IMG/VR virus record: IMGVR_UViG_3300023179_000498 | Location: 1 to 24,436 of that record | Length of the DNA: 24,436 nt | DNA from: a virus | Direction: 5' to 3' (one strand) | In this document: piece after piece, positions 5,222 through 12,522 of the stretch | Layout: each line of letters opens with the position of its first letter | Position numbering within the stretch: position 1 is the first letter of the stretch | Position numbers and translations under genes: made by a program | Notes under the pieces: model-generated | What the model was told of the DNA's origin: nothing | Seen by the model: the letters and a program-made list of their open reading frames with translations, nothing else | Database searches by the model: none

Positions 5222-5424
5222 AACAGGTAGGTATGCTCTTGCTGGCCCTAGTGATCACGGCCGTGGTCTTGCTGGCGCCTTTGGCTCTGCTGTGGGCAGT
5301 CAAACAGTGGCAGTTGATACTGGACGATCAACTGGACATACTGAGCTGGGAAGGTTACTTGACCGGCTTGGTCACGCTGTGTATCATATACGGCATGAGG
5401 CGCATCCCAATACCTGGTCAGTGA
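5218..5424 (+). CDS. 68-residue membrane protein
   Basis: ATG 5218 overlaps the previous stop as ATGA, with GGAGG ribosome signal upstream. Residues 5-27 are a strong hydrophobic helix (MLLLALVITAVVLLAPLALL), and a second weaker one covers about 47-60 (LTGLVTLCIIYG), ending in RRIPIPGQ. It is the last gene of the early cluster. A holin-like or superinfection-exclusion role is possible but unproven. Confidence 0.65.
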   Translation: MKQVGMLLLALVITAVVLLAPLALLWAVKQWQLILDDQLDILSWEGYLTGLVTLCIIYGMRRIPIPGQ

Positions 5425-5438
5425 GGCTCCAGGGGCAT

Positions 5439-5465
5439 AAGCTATAGCGTTACACAAGCTATAGC
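5439..5465 (+). repeat. paired palindromes AAGCTATAGC
   Basis: AAGCTATAGC occurs at 5439-5448 and 5456-5465. Since GCTATAGC is itself a palindrome, the two copies can form an 8-bp stem across GTTACACAA or bind a symmetric protein. There is no T-run after it. Confidence 0.5.
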
Positions 5466-5546
5466 AATATGCATGCCAAATCTTCTCTCAAACCTCAAAA
5501 CTCACCCTAAAAAACCCCAACTTAGACTAGATCACCAGGCCCCGAG

Positions 5547-5568
5547 ATCTCAAGACCTTTGAGATTTT
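5547..5568 (+). terminator. intrinsic terminator of the early cluster
   Basis: ATCTCAA (5547-5553) pairs with TTGAGAT (5559-5565), followed by TTTT. It lies 120 bases after the last early gene and before the late gene at 5811. Confidence 0.6.
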
Positions 5569-5797
5569 GCGCGGCCAATTTTTACCACTATATAGACCGG
5601 TCCAAAAACTTCTGACCCCTCACTAGACCAGTTTTAAAATTTTTTTTTGCTAGAAAATTTTGCCCTCTGCATAGACCTCACTGTGCAGCACAGCATGATT
5701 AAACTGTGGTATTCAGAGTTGAAATAGAATTCTAAGAGTTAAAGTCATTCAAAAAAGTGCTACCGATTTTCTGCGCTCCGCGCCGGGTTGGGCCGCT

Positions 5798-5805
5798 GCT
5801 AAATA
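5798..5805 (+). promoter_or_regulatory. T4-type late promoter
   Basis: GCTAAATA matches the T4 late octamer TATAAATA in its last six bases. With T4 spacing, +1 falls on the A of the ATG at 5811. No -35 box or ribosome site is seen. Confidence 0.6.
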
Positions 5806-5810
5806 TCTTC

Positions 5811-7352
5811 ATGCCCACAATAGTTTTAACACAAGGTTCAAATACAACTGCTACCACATTTCTATCCGGAGCTCAGGCTGTTCATTATGATGCTAAATTC
5901 AATTATCTACGTTTCGGTTTAATTAACAACATAACCTATCTCAGCAATCCCAGTTATGAAATTGCACATCGTATCAACTACACTCCCAGAGTAAAGGACT
6001 CAGCCGGACAAAACTATGCAGATCGTAGGGCCTTAATCAGTCTAACCACACAGACCTATGCGACCAGTGCCTATATTGACAGTATATTTTCAAGTCAGGG
6101 AGTCACAGCATTTAGCGCATTTTCAGGCGGTTTTACCACGGCCACCAATGGCACAGCAGTGACCAGTGCATTCGGTGTAGGCTCAGTGGTTGCAGCCCTT
6201 ATTAAGACACGCAACATCATAGTACTAGGGCAGATCAGTGCCATACGCTATGTTAACAAAAACAGTGCTGGAGTACCCAGTGCAGGAACCTTTCGTTACT
6301 ACATTAAGAGTTGGACCAAGGGTCCGGTCAGTGACCTGACCAGAACCTACACCACTGATGAAGACTGTGTGTTCATACCCCATACCATAGCATCCACTCT
6401 AATAGCCAAGGGAGCCTTGCCCATTAGGCCTAACCTCGTTATGACCATTACACCTCAGCTGTTGCCCAATGCCTACACCAATACACAGTATGTGAGCACA
6501 CTCACAGTAAAAGGAGGTATAGGAAACTATTCTTGGAGTATTGAGGGGGATGGTCAATTGCCCAGCTCATTTATCACTACAACGAATGGCATCAATAACA
6601 GCAAATACACAATTTCTGGCACTACTCGTTCTACCACGGGCACCTTTGCCTTTACACTGTTGGTCACAGACAGCGACAGTCAAGGCCCGAATACCAAGAG
6701 TCAGGATTTTTTACTCACTCTTGAGGAAGAAAATCAAAACCCTGCCTACCTGGATCCCTATTTAGGTGGTTGGAGTTATGATCCGGCTGGGGGTGGTGGT
6801 GGTGAATGTTTCCCTGCAGGATCTATGGTCAGCTTGGCCAACGGTCTAGATAAACTCATAGAACAGGTACTAATAGGAGACCGTGTTCTGTCAGGCCTGG
6901 GCAGTATTGGTACAGTAAGTGCTCTGCGTAGAGTACGACTAGGCTCAAGAAAGGCCTATAGAATCAACAATAGGTTAGTTACCACAGGTGATCATCTGTT
7001 TAGAACACAGCAGGGATGGGCAGCGGTTCTGCCCAGTCTATACCATGATCTACGTTTTAACGTGCCCATGCAGGTCATGGGTCCGGATGGTTCAGTTACC
7101 TTATTGAGTAGTGCCATTGACCCCTGTCAAGTACACAAACTGGAAATTGGCACCCTAGTGCAGACCAAACATGGCTTAGAAGAGATACAATCAATTGAAG
7201 AACTAGACCTCGCTGCAGATCTTGAACTGTATTCGCTGGTTGTTCTTGATAGTCAAACCTTTGTGTGTGAAGGTTTTGTAGTGGATGGTGCACCTCAGAT
7301 TCAACAGCAAGATCATGCGAGCACTATGGGATTACCCGCCCTTGCCCTATAA
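5811..7352 (+). CDS. virion-type protein with Ig-like region and C-terminal Hint domain
   Basis: 513 residues from the ATG at 5811; an upstream in-frame GTG at 5757 is rejected because the late promoter lies between. Residues 1-200 are Thr/Ser/Asn-rich, as in tail or baseplate proteins. Residues 210-305 resemble a bacterial Ig-like (He_PIG) domain: PxxxPNAYTNTQY, GGIGNYSWSI, LPSSF, ISGTTRSTTGTFAF and VTDSDS. A glycine linker (327-331) leads to Cys333 of CFPAGSMV, the start of a Hint (Hedgehog/intein) domain with the block B motif T392-G-D-H395 and a final beta pair YSLVVLDSQTFVCEGFVVDG. The usual terminal His-Asn is missing (VVDGAP), so full splicing is unlikely; N-terminal cleavage or transfer at Cys333 is possible. 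It is probably a late structural protein. Confidence 0.8.
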   Translation: MPTIVLTQGSNTTATTFLSGAQAVHYDAKFNYLRFGLINNITYLSNPSYEIAHRINYTPRVKDSAGQNYADRRALISLTTQTYATSAYIDSIFSSQGVTAFSAFSGGFTTATNGTAVTSAFGVGSVVAALIKTRNIIVLGQISAIRYVNKNSAGVPSAGTFRYYIKSWTKGPVSDLTRTYTTDEDCVFIPHTIASTLIAKGALPIRPNLVMTITPQLLPNAYTNTQYVSTLTVKGGIGNYSWSIEGDGQLPSSFITTTNGINNSKYTISGTTRSTTGTFAFTLLVTDSDSQGPNTKSQDFLLTLEEENQNPAYLDPYLGGWSYDPAGGGGGECFPAGSMVSLANGLDKLIEQVLIGDRVLSGLGSIGTVSALRRVRLGSRKAYRINNRLVTTGDHLFRTQQGWAAVLPSLYHDLRFNVPMQVMGPDGSVTLLSSAIDPCQVHKLEIGTLVQTKHGLEEIQSIEELDLAADLELYSLVVLDSQTFVCEGFVVDGAPQIQQQDHASTMGLPALAL

Positions 7353-7569
7353 GGCCGTGGTTCCCTGGCCCTGTATTCAAACTCGGGGCAGTATAGACTG
7401 GCTTCAAAGTGTGGATCTAGTAGAATCCTGGCTAGAACACCATGTGGGTCCGCATTGGTCAGAGTGGACATGGAGCATGTGGAGTCTGCACAATCACTAT
7501 CTCTGTGCGGTGAGTTTTAGGCGCGAATCTAACTGTAGTCTATTTTTACTGCGTTTCAGTCAAGGCTAA
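7315..7569 (+). CDS. 84-residue Trp-rich protein overlapping the Hint gene
   Basis: The frame opens at ATG 7315 (MRALWDYPPLPYKAVVPWP) and overlaps the last 38 bases of the Hint protein gene; an in-frame ATG at 7285 is an alternative. It contains eight Trp, including a WSEWTWSMW cluster at about 46-54, and no recognisable domain. No good ribosome site is visible, so translation would rely on coupling to the upstream gene. It converges with, and overlaps by 14 bases, the minus-strand nucleotidyltransferase gene. It could be a partner of the Hint protein, but function is unknown. Confidence 0.5.
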   Translation: MRALWDYPPLPYKAVVPWPCIQTRGSIDWLQSVDLVESWLEHHVGPHWSEWTWSMWSLHNHYLCAVSFRRESNCSLFLLRFSQG

Positions 7570-8242
7570 GACTCTGAGTAATCAAGTGTTCTACCTGATC
7601 CTGTAGTAGTTCTGTGAGTTTGTGATTGCGTAGATGTTTGTAGACTATGTTGGCTGTGGAGTACTCTCCTTGAGTTGAGGCCAAGCCCAGTTTACGATAG
7701 GATCGCAGCAGTTTCAATGTAGATTGGCTAAGATCCAGCTGTCTGCGTTCCAGCACAGCACTGAGTATGATTTCCCAGGCTGCGATTTCTGTTCTTACTG
7801 CCTCGGTGTCTATACGGGGGTTAACACGCTGCGGTCGATTGATCCAGCGATCCTGTTTGACACTGTAGAGTCCTTGACTTACACCTGGATGACCTTGATC
7901 TTCTACGTATAAGGTCACAGGTATACCATAGATAGTAACGGGTCGCTGCTGTTCATAGCGTAGACGTTTTACGTCAAACAGTTCTTCCAATTCTCTATCA
8001 CAGTCTGTGTCTGCATAGTCTGTTATAATGTGCAGGTCCATATCACTGTGTGGACCATAGTTATAGTTCACCATAGAGCCTGTGATCACTATGTCTATGA
8101 TGGGGAATTCAACTTCAGTGTATTTGACAAAGTCACGGGCTATACGCAGCAGCGCTCCTCGCACACTGTTTTTGAGTTTGCCCCTGGCTTCCCACAGTTT
8201 GGGGTTCAGTGTGGCCTGTGGTTCAAAGTCATAAGCTTGCAT
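7556..8242 (-). CDS. nucleotidyltransferase (DNA polymerase beta superfamily type)
   Basis: 228 residues. Residues 48-72 read PIIDIVITGSMVNYNYGPHSDMDL: G55-S56 and then D67-x-D69 are the GS...DxD signature of the pol-beta-type nucleotidyltransferase fold. A later strand VTLYVED (109-115) could supply the third carboxylate. The C-terminal 100 residues are helical, as in proteins that adenylylate or uridylylate RNA or protein partners. Genes of this type are common in T4-type marine phages, substrate unknown. A perfect T4 late promoter octamer lies 8 bases before the ATG, so expression is probably late. Divergent from the gene at 8272. Confidence 0.8.
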   Translation of the reverse strand: MQAYDFEPQATLNPKLWEARGKLKNSVRGALLRIARDFVKYTEVEFPIIDIVITGSMVNYNYGPHSDMDLHIITDYADTDCDRELEELFDVKRLRYEQQRPVTIYGIPVTLYVEDQGHPGVSQGLYSVKQDRWINRPQRVNPRIDTEAVRTEIAAWEIILSAVLERRQLDLSQSTLKLLRSYRKLGLASTQGEYSTANIVYKHLRNHKLTELLQDQVEHLITQSLSLD

Positions 8243-8249
8243 AGATAGA

Positions 8250-8257
8250 TATTTATA
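8250..8257 (-). promoter_or_regulatory. T4-type late promoter (exact octamer)
   Basis: Read on the minus strand this is TATAAATA, the exact T4 late promoter consensus. With T4 spacing, +1 is at 8244, two bases before the ATG at 8242. Confidence 0.8.
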
Positions 8258-8258
8258 G

Positions 8259-8266
8259 TGTAAATA
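8259..8266 (+). promoter_or_regulatory. T4-type late promoter
   Basis: TGTAAATA, seven of eight matches to the late octamer, directly back-to-back with the minus-strand late promoter. Predicted +1 is 8272, the A of the ATG itself. Confidence 0.65.
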
Positions 8267-8271
8267 TCAAT

Positions 8272-8838
8272 ATGGAAAACAGTTATCTAGGCAAACTCAT
8301 AGTGGCCAATCCCAGGAACCCCAAGGACAACCTTGAAAAAAGCGTCTTGATCGTGGTCACACACACAGCTAGAACCAGCATAGCACTACAGATAAACATG
8401 CCCCATGATAGCCTTACTCTAAGCAAGATCAGTGAAAACATAGGCATAGATCATGACGGAGATCAGCCCATATATTATGGCGGTACCGTAAATTCTCACA
8501 AGATTCACATCATACACAGTCTAGACTGGGCAGGTGTGAGCACGGTCAAACTCACAGATCAAATAGGCATAACCAATGATGTCAGTGTGCTCATGGCCAT
8601 AAGCAGTGGTGAAGGCCCCCAACACTTTAAGGCCTGTAGTGGTTACTATCTCTGGGACAATGGCATGTTGGATCTGCAGATCGATCCTACAAGTGTAATC
8701 CCTGGTGGTGCTGCTGGCAATCACAGGTGGGGCACCCTAGATGCCACCATAGGAAATACATTTTTAACTGAACCACATCAGATGTGGCCCCTGTGTCTAG
8801 ATCGGTTTCTAGCAGATCGTATCAGCGTGTATATGTGA
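8272..8838 (+). CDS. YqgE/AlgH-family protein
   Basis: 188 residues. The start YLGKLIVANPRNPKDNLEKSVLIVVTHTARTSIALQINMP matches the family opening (a loading of LIA-P, then SV-h-h-v-H, then G-h-h-hN-P). PIYYGGTVNSHKIHIIHS (about 65-82) matches the P-h-Y-GG-V motif, and KACSGYYLWDNGMLDLQI (about 122-139) matches the G...W..GQL-E segment. Bacterial members (YqgE, AlgH) are small single-domain proteins with no clear enzymatic role. A phage copy with a late promoter is unusual; its role is unknown. The plus-strand stop directly abuts the stop of the minus-strand helicase. Confidence 0.8.
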   Translation: MENSYLGKLIVANPRNPKDNLEKSVLIVVTHTARTSIALQINMPHDSLTLSKISENIGIDHDGDQPIYYGGTVNSHKIHIIHSLDWAGVSTVKLTDQIGITNDVSVLMAISSGEGPQHFKACSGYYLWDNGMLDLQIDPTSVIPGGAAGNHRWGTLDATIGNTFLTEPHQMWPLCLDRFLADRISVYM

Positions 8839-8846
8839 CTAGTCAC
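8835..8846. repeat. 12-bp perfect palindrome at converging stop codons
   Basis: GTGACTAGTCAC contains TGA (8836-8838), the stop of the plus gene, and CTA (8839-8841), the TAG stop of the minus gene. The two genes meet with no base between them. Confidence 0.6.
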
Positions 8847-10290
8847 GTTCCGGATTTAGATGTGACAACATATTTCTAATAGCTGGTGCTGTCTTTTGCG
8901 GAAGTTTGAGTTTGGTCGCACTTGATCCTTCTTTGGGATTGGCCACTCTCAGCATTTCTCCAGAATCAGGATCCGCTGTGCTCGCTGTGGATACCACACT
9001 GGTCCGTCGCAACATATTTGTCGTACTGCCGCGTTGCTGGGCCAAACTGTCTTGATCTTCTTCATTTAGATCTGTGATACGCAGAGTTTCCACATTGAAT
9101 TCTAGGTCTACCTTTTGCCCCACGCCCGAACTTGAGCGTGTCTTCATAAACTGTATTTGATAGCGTCCCCGTTCTTTCATGGCTCTTGAGGTAAAGATAC
9201 CTATCACATTGTCCGCAGTTTGAATCTTGCTCAGCCCTCCAGAAATATGACTGTGATCAAATTCAATTTCTTCTACGGCCGCACGATTAAGCTGGCTGGC
9301 TGTCACTGTGAGGCACTGTGTTTCCATGGCTAGGTTACGAATCTCTTCACTGACATATTTGTCTTTGACAAACAGATCGGAGGGCGATACCTTCACTGAC
9401 AAAGGCATCATTAAATCGAGGTAATCTATTAACAAAACGTCTGGTTTTCGGCCTTTTTTGACCTGATATTCTTTCAAATATGACCTTAAATCGTTGCAAT
9501 TTTTACCTGACGGCATATACTTGATCTGTATGCTTCCCGAACGTTTTTCCAGCATTTTTACCTTAAGTTCTACGTCATCTAGACTGCGAAAAATCTCTCT
9601 GGTTGATATGCCTGTGGTCATAGAATCCAGTCGCATGGCCACTAGATTTTCACTGAGTTCAAAAGTTAGATAGACCACATTAAGACCCATCATGGCCCAG
9701 TTTACGCCTAGATTGGCCAGGAATAGACTTTTACCTCCCCCCGATGCTGCGGCAAAGATATTGAGTTCTCCGCGATTAAATCCGCCATATAGTTTCTTGT
9801 CCACTGACGGCCAGCCTGTGCTGACCTGTCCGTTTGAGTTTTTAAGCAGTTCCAGTCTAGCTCTAGGATCTTGAAAATAGTCTGTGCCCATGTCTCTGTT
9901 CAAGCTGATCTGTATAGCGTCCTTGATCAGTTTTTCCACAGGATTGTATTCTCCAGTTTGCAGCAGTTCTGCGCTCTTAAGAATTGCCTGTTCCAAAGCC
10001 TTGTGTCTAGCAAAGCGTTCAAAGGTATCTATGAGCCAGTCATACATTTCACTGGGATATGTTTTAGTCTCAAGACATAGACCTGTGCTAGATTCTATAA
10101 TCTTCACATCCGGCATGATCTTGTACTGATCCACAAAATTATCTATAAACTCTGCTGCGGATCGCAGACGTTGATCAAAATTGCTAGGATTAAAAATGTT
10201 CTGACAGCGAGCAAATGAATCTGCATCACTGAGAAACATTTCTAAGAACTGTAGCTGTTGTTCATAGCTGTAGTTAGTTTGAGGTTTCAT
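8839..10290 (-). CDS. 41: replicative DNA helicase, gp41/DnaB type
   Basis: 483 residues. The RecA-like motor has Walker A AASGGGKS at 181-188, a catalytic Glu in LTFELSEN (Glu211) and Walker B DVLLIDYLD from 284. TASQLNR around 338-345 is the DnaB-family motif H3 region, and a late QFMKTRSSSGVG block holds the arginine finger. The N-terminal 130 residues are helical, as in DnaB and T4 gp41. It would unwind DNA at the fork, loaded with the primase encoded just upstream (17-base overlap with it). The 60-residue C-terminal tail is Thr/Ser-rich and unusually long. It is transcribed toward, and ends exactly at, the YqgE-like gene. Confidence 0.92.
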   Translation of the reverse strand: MKPQTNYSYEQQLQFLEMFLSDADSFARCQNIFNPSNFDQRLRSAAEFIDNFVDQYKIMPDVKIIESSTGLCLETKTYPSEMYDWLIDTFERFARHKALEQAILKSAELLQTGEYNPVEKLIKDAIQISLNRDMGTDYFQDPRARLELLKNSNGQVSTGWPSVDKKLYGGFNRGELNIFAAASGGGKSLFLANLGVNWAMMGLNVVYLTFELSENLVAMRLDSMTTGISTREIFRSLDDVELKVKMLEKRSGSIQIKYMPSGKNCNDLRSYLKEYQVKKGRKPDVLLIDYLDLMMPLSVKVSPSDLFVKDKYVSEEIRNLAMETQCLTVTASQLNRAAVEEIEFDHSHISGGLSKIQTADNVIGIFTSRAMKERGRYQIQFMKTRSSSGVGQKVDLEFNVETLRITDLNEEDQDSLAQQRGSTTNMLRRTSVVSTASTADPDSGEMLRVANPKEGSSATKLKLPQKTAPAIRNMLSHLNPERD

Positions 10291-11281
10291 ATTCTATTTT
10301 TTTCTTAAGTAGTTGCTGTTTAATTGGATTAGTTTCTTTATAGTGCAGTATTGTTGCCAAGGTATAGAGTCTACCATATTGAGTGACCGCATCTGCTGTG
10401 TCCTTGATCTGTTCTGTCCATGGAGGCACACTCACTGACCAACCGTATTCTAGAGCATTGTCTATTAATTTAGCCCCTGCACGATCTCTATCAGGTACAA
10501 CTATGACTTCACGATTCAAGCTCTGTATTCTTGAGGCCTGGGCAGAATTGCATTCATTGTTCAATATGGCCACACCGTCTATGGCTATGGCATCAAATGG
10601 GCCTTCTACCACTATCACATATTTTCTTCTGGCTGTCTGTGCATCAAGATTGAAAACATAGGATGGTTGACTATCTGAAATATATTTGGGCTTGCCTGCT
10701 GTGATTTTTCTTGCGGTATAACCTACTATTTTATCTTGATAGTAAAAAGGGATTACCACTCTATCTCTATAACCCGGTGCATCGCTTGCGTGCCAAGCAT
10801 ACCAATCTAGTTCAAAGCGTCTTGTTGCCAGATAAGCCACAATGTTGAACAATCTTTGTTCTTGTTCCGGATCATGTTTAATACTCAGCAGTTCTTTAAG
10901 ATTTTGGCTATTTAAGGGCAATTGTTTTTGAATAAGATCAAAACTAAATTCACGTTTTGCACTGGGTTGATTATCTTTGACTTTGAGAGTATATAGGTTA
11001 AGTCTGCCTATATCATCTTGATTCATACCTAGATATTTGAATAAATCTTTGGTATTCTTACTGAGTAATTTACCCTGACTCCAACCTGCTTTGAAACCAC
11101 AATTAAAGCAGTGATATTGAAATCCGTCATTGGCATTGAGCAATATACCACCGCGTTTTTTAGTATCTCTGCTTTCTCCTCTGTTTGAGCAGCAGGGAGC
11201 GTTGAAGCTGGTCCATCCACTGGGTGTAGATTTACGTTTAGTGGGTAAGACTGCTAGCAGTGCTGACTGAATTTCGTTCAC
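10274..11281 (-). CDS. 61: DNA primase, gp61 type
   Basis: 335 residues with a GTG start at 11281. An N-terminal zinc-binding module uses Cys30/Cys31 and His57, Cys58, Cys61 (FQYHCFNCGFKAGW). The TOPRIM catalytic core has VVEGPFDAI (Glu226) and VVPDRDRAG (Asp264, Asp266), the acidic triad of T4 gp61 and DnaG. It makes RNA primers for lagging-strand synthesis together with the gp41 helicase encoded next. Ribosome signal before the GTG is weak, so coupling to the preceding virion-type gene is possible. A GTG start is uncertain, but no better ATG lies nearby. Confidence 0.9.
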   Translation of the reverse strand: MNEIQSALLAVLPTKRKSTPSGWTSFNAPCCSNRGESRDTKKRGGILLNANDGFQYHCFNCGFKAGWSQGKLLSKNTKDLFKYLGMNQDDIGRLNLYTLKVKDNQPSAKREFSFDLIQKQLPLNSQNLKELLSIKHDPEQEQRLFNIVAYLATRRFELDWYAWHASDAPGYRDRVVIPFYYQDKIVGYTARKITAGKPKYISDSQPSYVFNLDAQTARRKYVIVVEGPFDAIAIDGVAILNNECNSAQASRIQSLNREVIVVPDRDRAGAKLIDNALEYGWSVSVPPWTEQIKDTADAVTQYGRLYTLATILHYKETNPIKQQLLKKKIEYETSN

Positions 11282-11290
11282 ACTGAAAGT

Positions 11291-12121
11291 TTAACTTCTG
11301 TATAAGATTTTGTCAAATGATCCGTAGTAGGCAGAATTGTCATTATCTGATTCTGCAGGTGCCGTGGCCGGCACAAACATAAACCTTGTGTAGGTAAATA
11401 CACCATTCCAATTCACATAATCAATGCCTGTGTATTGGTCATATGTTCTAGTAGATATGGTTGTATATTTGCCAAAGCCTGCAGGTGTGTTAGAAAGTGT
11501 GCCCTGTATGTAGAGTGTTCCCCTATAGCCTGTGAGATAAACTGCGGCAGTGTGTAGCGCAGTGTTGCCGTTGTATTCCGGATAGGCATAGACGTTTCCA
11601 CTCTTGTGTTCATAGAGATTGGTGTCGGGATTCATGCTTTTAGGAAAAGCTGTAATCGTTTGACTTGGTTGAAGAACAGGTTGAACATCATTGAGAACCT
11701 GTGCAGTGCCTGCCACACCATAGTAGGTATTGGCATAGGTGGGAGAATAGGTACCGTCTTGATTTTGAACCTTAATATTAAACCTATAGTTAGATTTGTC
11801 AAGGTCCAAGGTATCGTTCTCAGTCAAGGTCAATAGTGCCAGACCTCGTGTAGCAGTATTTGTTTCCAATATTTCTAAGGGTTTTTCAACAACCAGTTTG
11901 TTGGACATAGCATCTATTAGACTAAACACAAATGTATGAGTGCTTATAGCAATTCTTTTTTGATCACTATTTTTGAACTGGAACCTAATATCATTCCTAA
12001 TACCTTTTTGAATGTGAAGTTCTCGTTGATACATAGACCTATAAGCTCCTATCACCATGGTGTCCAAATCTAGTGTAACATCCAGAATATTGGGATATAA
12101 ATAGATTGGTATATTTTGCAT
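11291..12121 (-). CDS. probable virion/baseplate protein
   Basis: 276 residues, Thr/Asn/Tyr-rich. Residues 30-130 have the layout of BppU-type baseplate N-terminal domains: a charged segment with IRFQFKN, a strand FVFSLIDAMSNKLV, then LTLTENDTLDLDKSNYRFNIKVQNQDG. The C-terminal half repeats short aromatic strands (GYRGTLYIQGTL, YTTISTRTYDQYTG) like receptor-binding or fibre proteins. A late-type promoter lies directly upstream. Its position in front of primase and helicase is unusual, and late transcripts could extend into them. The structural assignment is inferred from composition and promoter, not a firm family match. Confidence 0.65.
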   Translation of the reverse strand: MQNIPIYLYPNILDVTLDLDTMVIGAYRSMYQRELHIQKGIRNDIRFQFKNSDQKRIAISTHTFVFSLIDAMSNKLVVEKPLEILETNTATRGLALLTLTENDTLDLDKSNYRFNIKVQNQDGTYSPTYANTYYGVAGTAQVLNDVQPVLQPSQTITAFPKSMNPDTNLYEHKSGNVYAYPEYNGNTALHTAAVYLTGYRGTLYIQGTLSNTPAGFGKYTTISTRTYDQYTGIDYVNWNGVFTYTRFMFVPATAPAESDNDNSAYYGSFDKILYRS

Positions 12122-12127
12122 AACAAA

Positions 12128-12135
12128 TATTTATT
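12128..12135 (-). promoter_or_regulatory. T4-type late promoter
   Basis: On the minus strand AATAAATA, seven of eight matches to TATAAATA, within a TAAATAAATA run. Predicted +1 is 12122, one base before the ATG at 12121. Confidence 0.65.
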
Positions 12136-12138
12136 TAG

Positions 12139-12522
12139 ATGTCAGTTCATAGTTCTTTCCAAGAAAATTATCCTTTTATATCCTGTATCAGATCTAATGA
12201 TGTAGAATATGTTGGAATTATCATTAATTTTGATAATTCAGTTGCCAGCATCTACGATATTGGAGGCCTACGCAATGATGAAGAAAGAACTAAATTTCTA
12301 GAACTTGGAGAGGTTTGGTGGTGGGAAAGTAATCGTAAAATACCTATTAACATTTTTCTCAAAAAAGAAATGCATATTTTTCGTACATTAATTAAAACAT
12401 TTAACAGCAAAGATATTGAAGTTATTTTTGGTCCTATCACTAACCTAGGCGATATTGCCGAAAAACGCATAAAACGCAAATCAATACAGTTAGTTAGAAT
12501 TCCTAAGAATATTCATGGCTGA
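12139..12522 (+). CDS. 127-residue protein of unknown function
   Basis: ATG 12139 is divergent from the virion-type gene, separated by 17 AT-rich bases. The product begins with a beta-rich segment (FISCIRSNDVEYVGIIINFDNSVASIYDI, about 13-41), then EVWWWESN at 58-65, then a long basic helix-rich part ending KRIKRKSIQLVRIPKN. It has a high Ile/Lys/Asn content in line with the AT-rich right half. No ribosome site or late octamer in its own orientation is seen. It converges with the DnaE-like gene and overlaps it by 20 bases. No function is recognised; intact length and codon pattern support a real gene. Confidence 0.65.
   Translation: MSVHSSFQENYPFISCIRSNDVEYVGIIINFDNSVASIYDIGGLRNDEERTKFLELGEVWWWESNRKIPINIFLKKEMHIFRTLIKTFNSKDIEVIFGPITNLGDIAEKRIKRKSIQLVRIPKNIHG

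Larger units (their letters stand above)
5425..5810 (+). other. 386-base gene-free spacer between early and late blocks
   Basis: No credible gene was found. The spacer holds a pair of GCTATAGC palindromes (5441-5465), a terminator (5547-5568), very AT-rich tracts around 5634-5662 with an uninterrupted T-run, a short CTGTGC-A-GCACAG palindrome at 5682-5694, and a late promoter at its end. An AT-rich spacer at an early/late boundary could hold an origin, but no specific origin signature is seen. Confidence 0.5.

Noticed and set aside
5757-5810. Upstream GTG start for the Hint-bearing protein
   Set aside because: The late promoter and predicted +1 lie downstream of it, and the 18 extra residues show no conserved features.
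6807-7352. Complete splicing intein
   Set aside because: The C-terminal His-Asn and following Cys/Ser/Thr are missing and no homing endonuclease or C-extein is present, so only a Hint-type domain is called.
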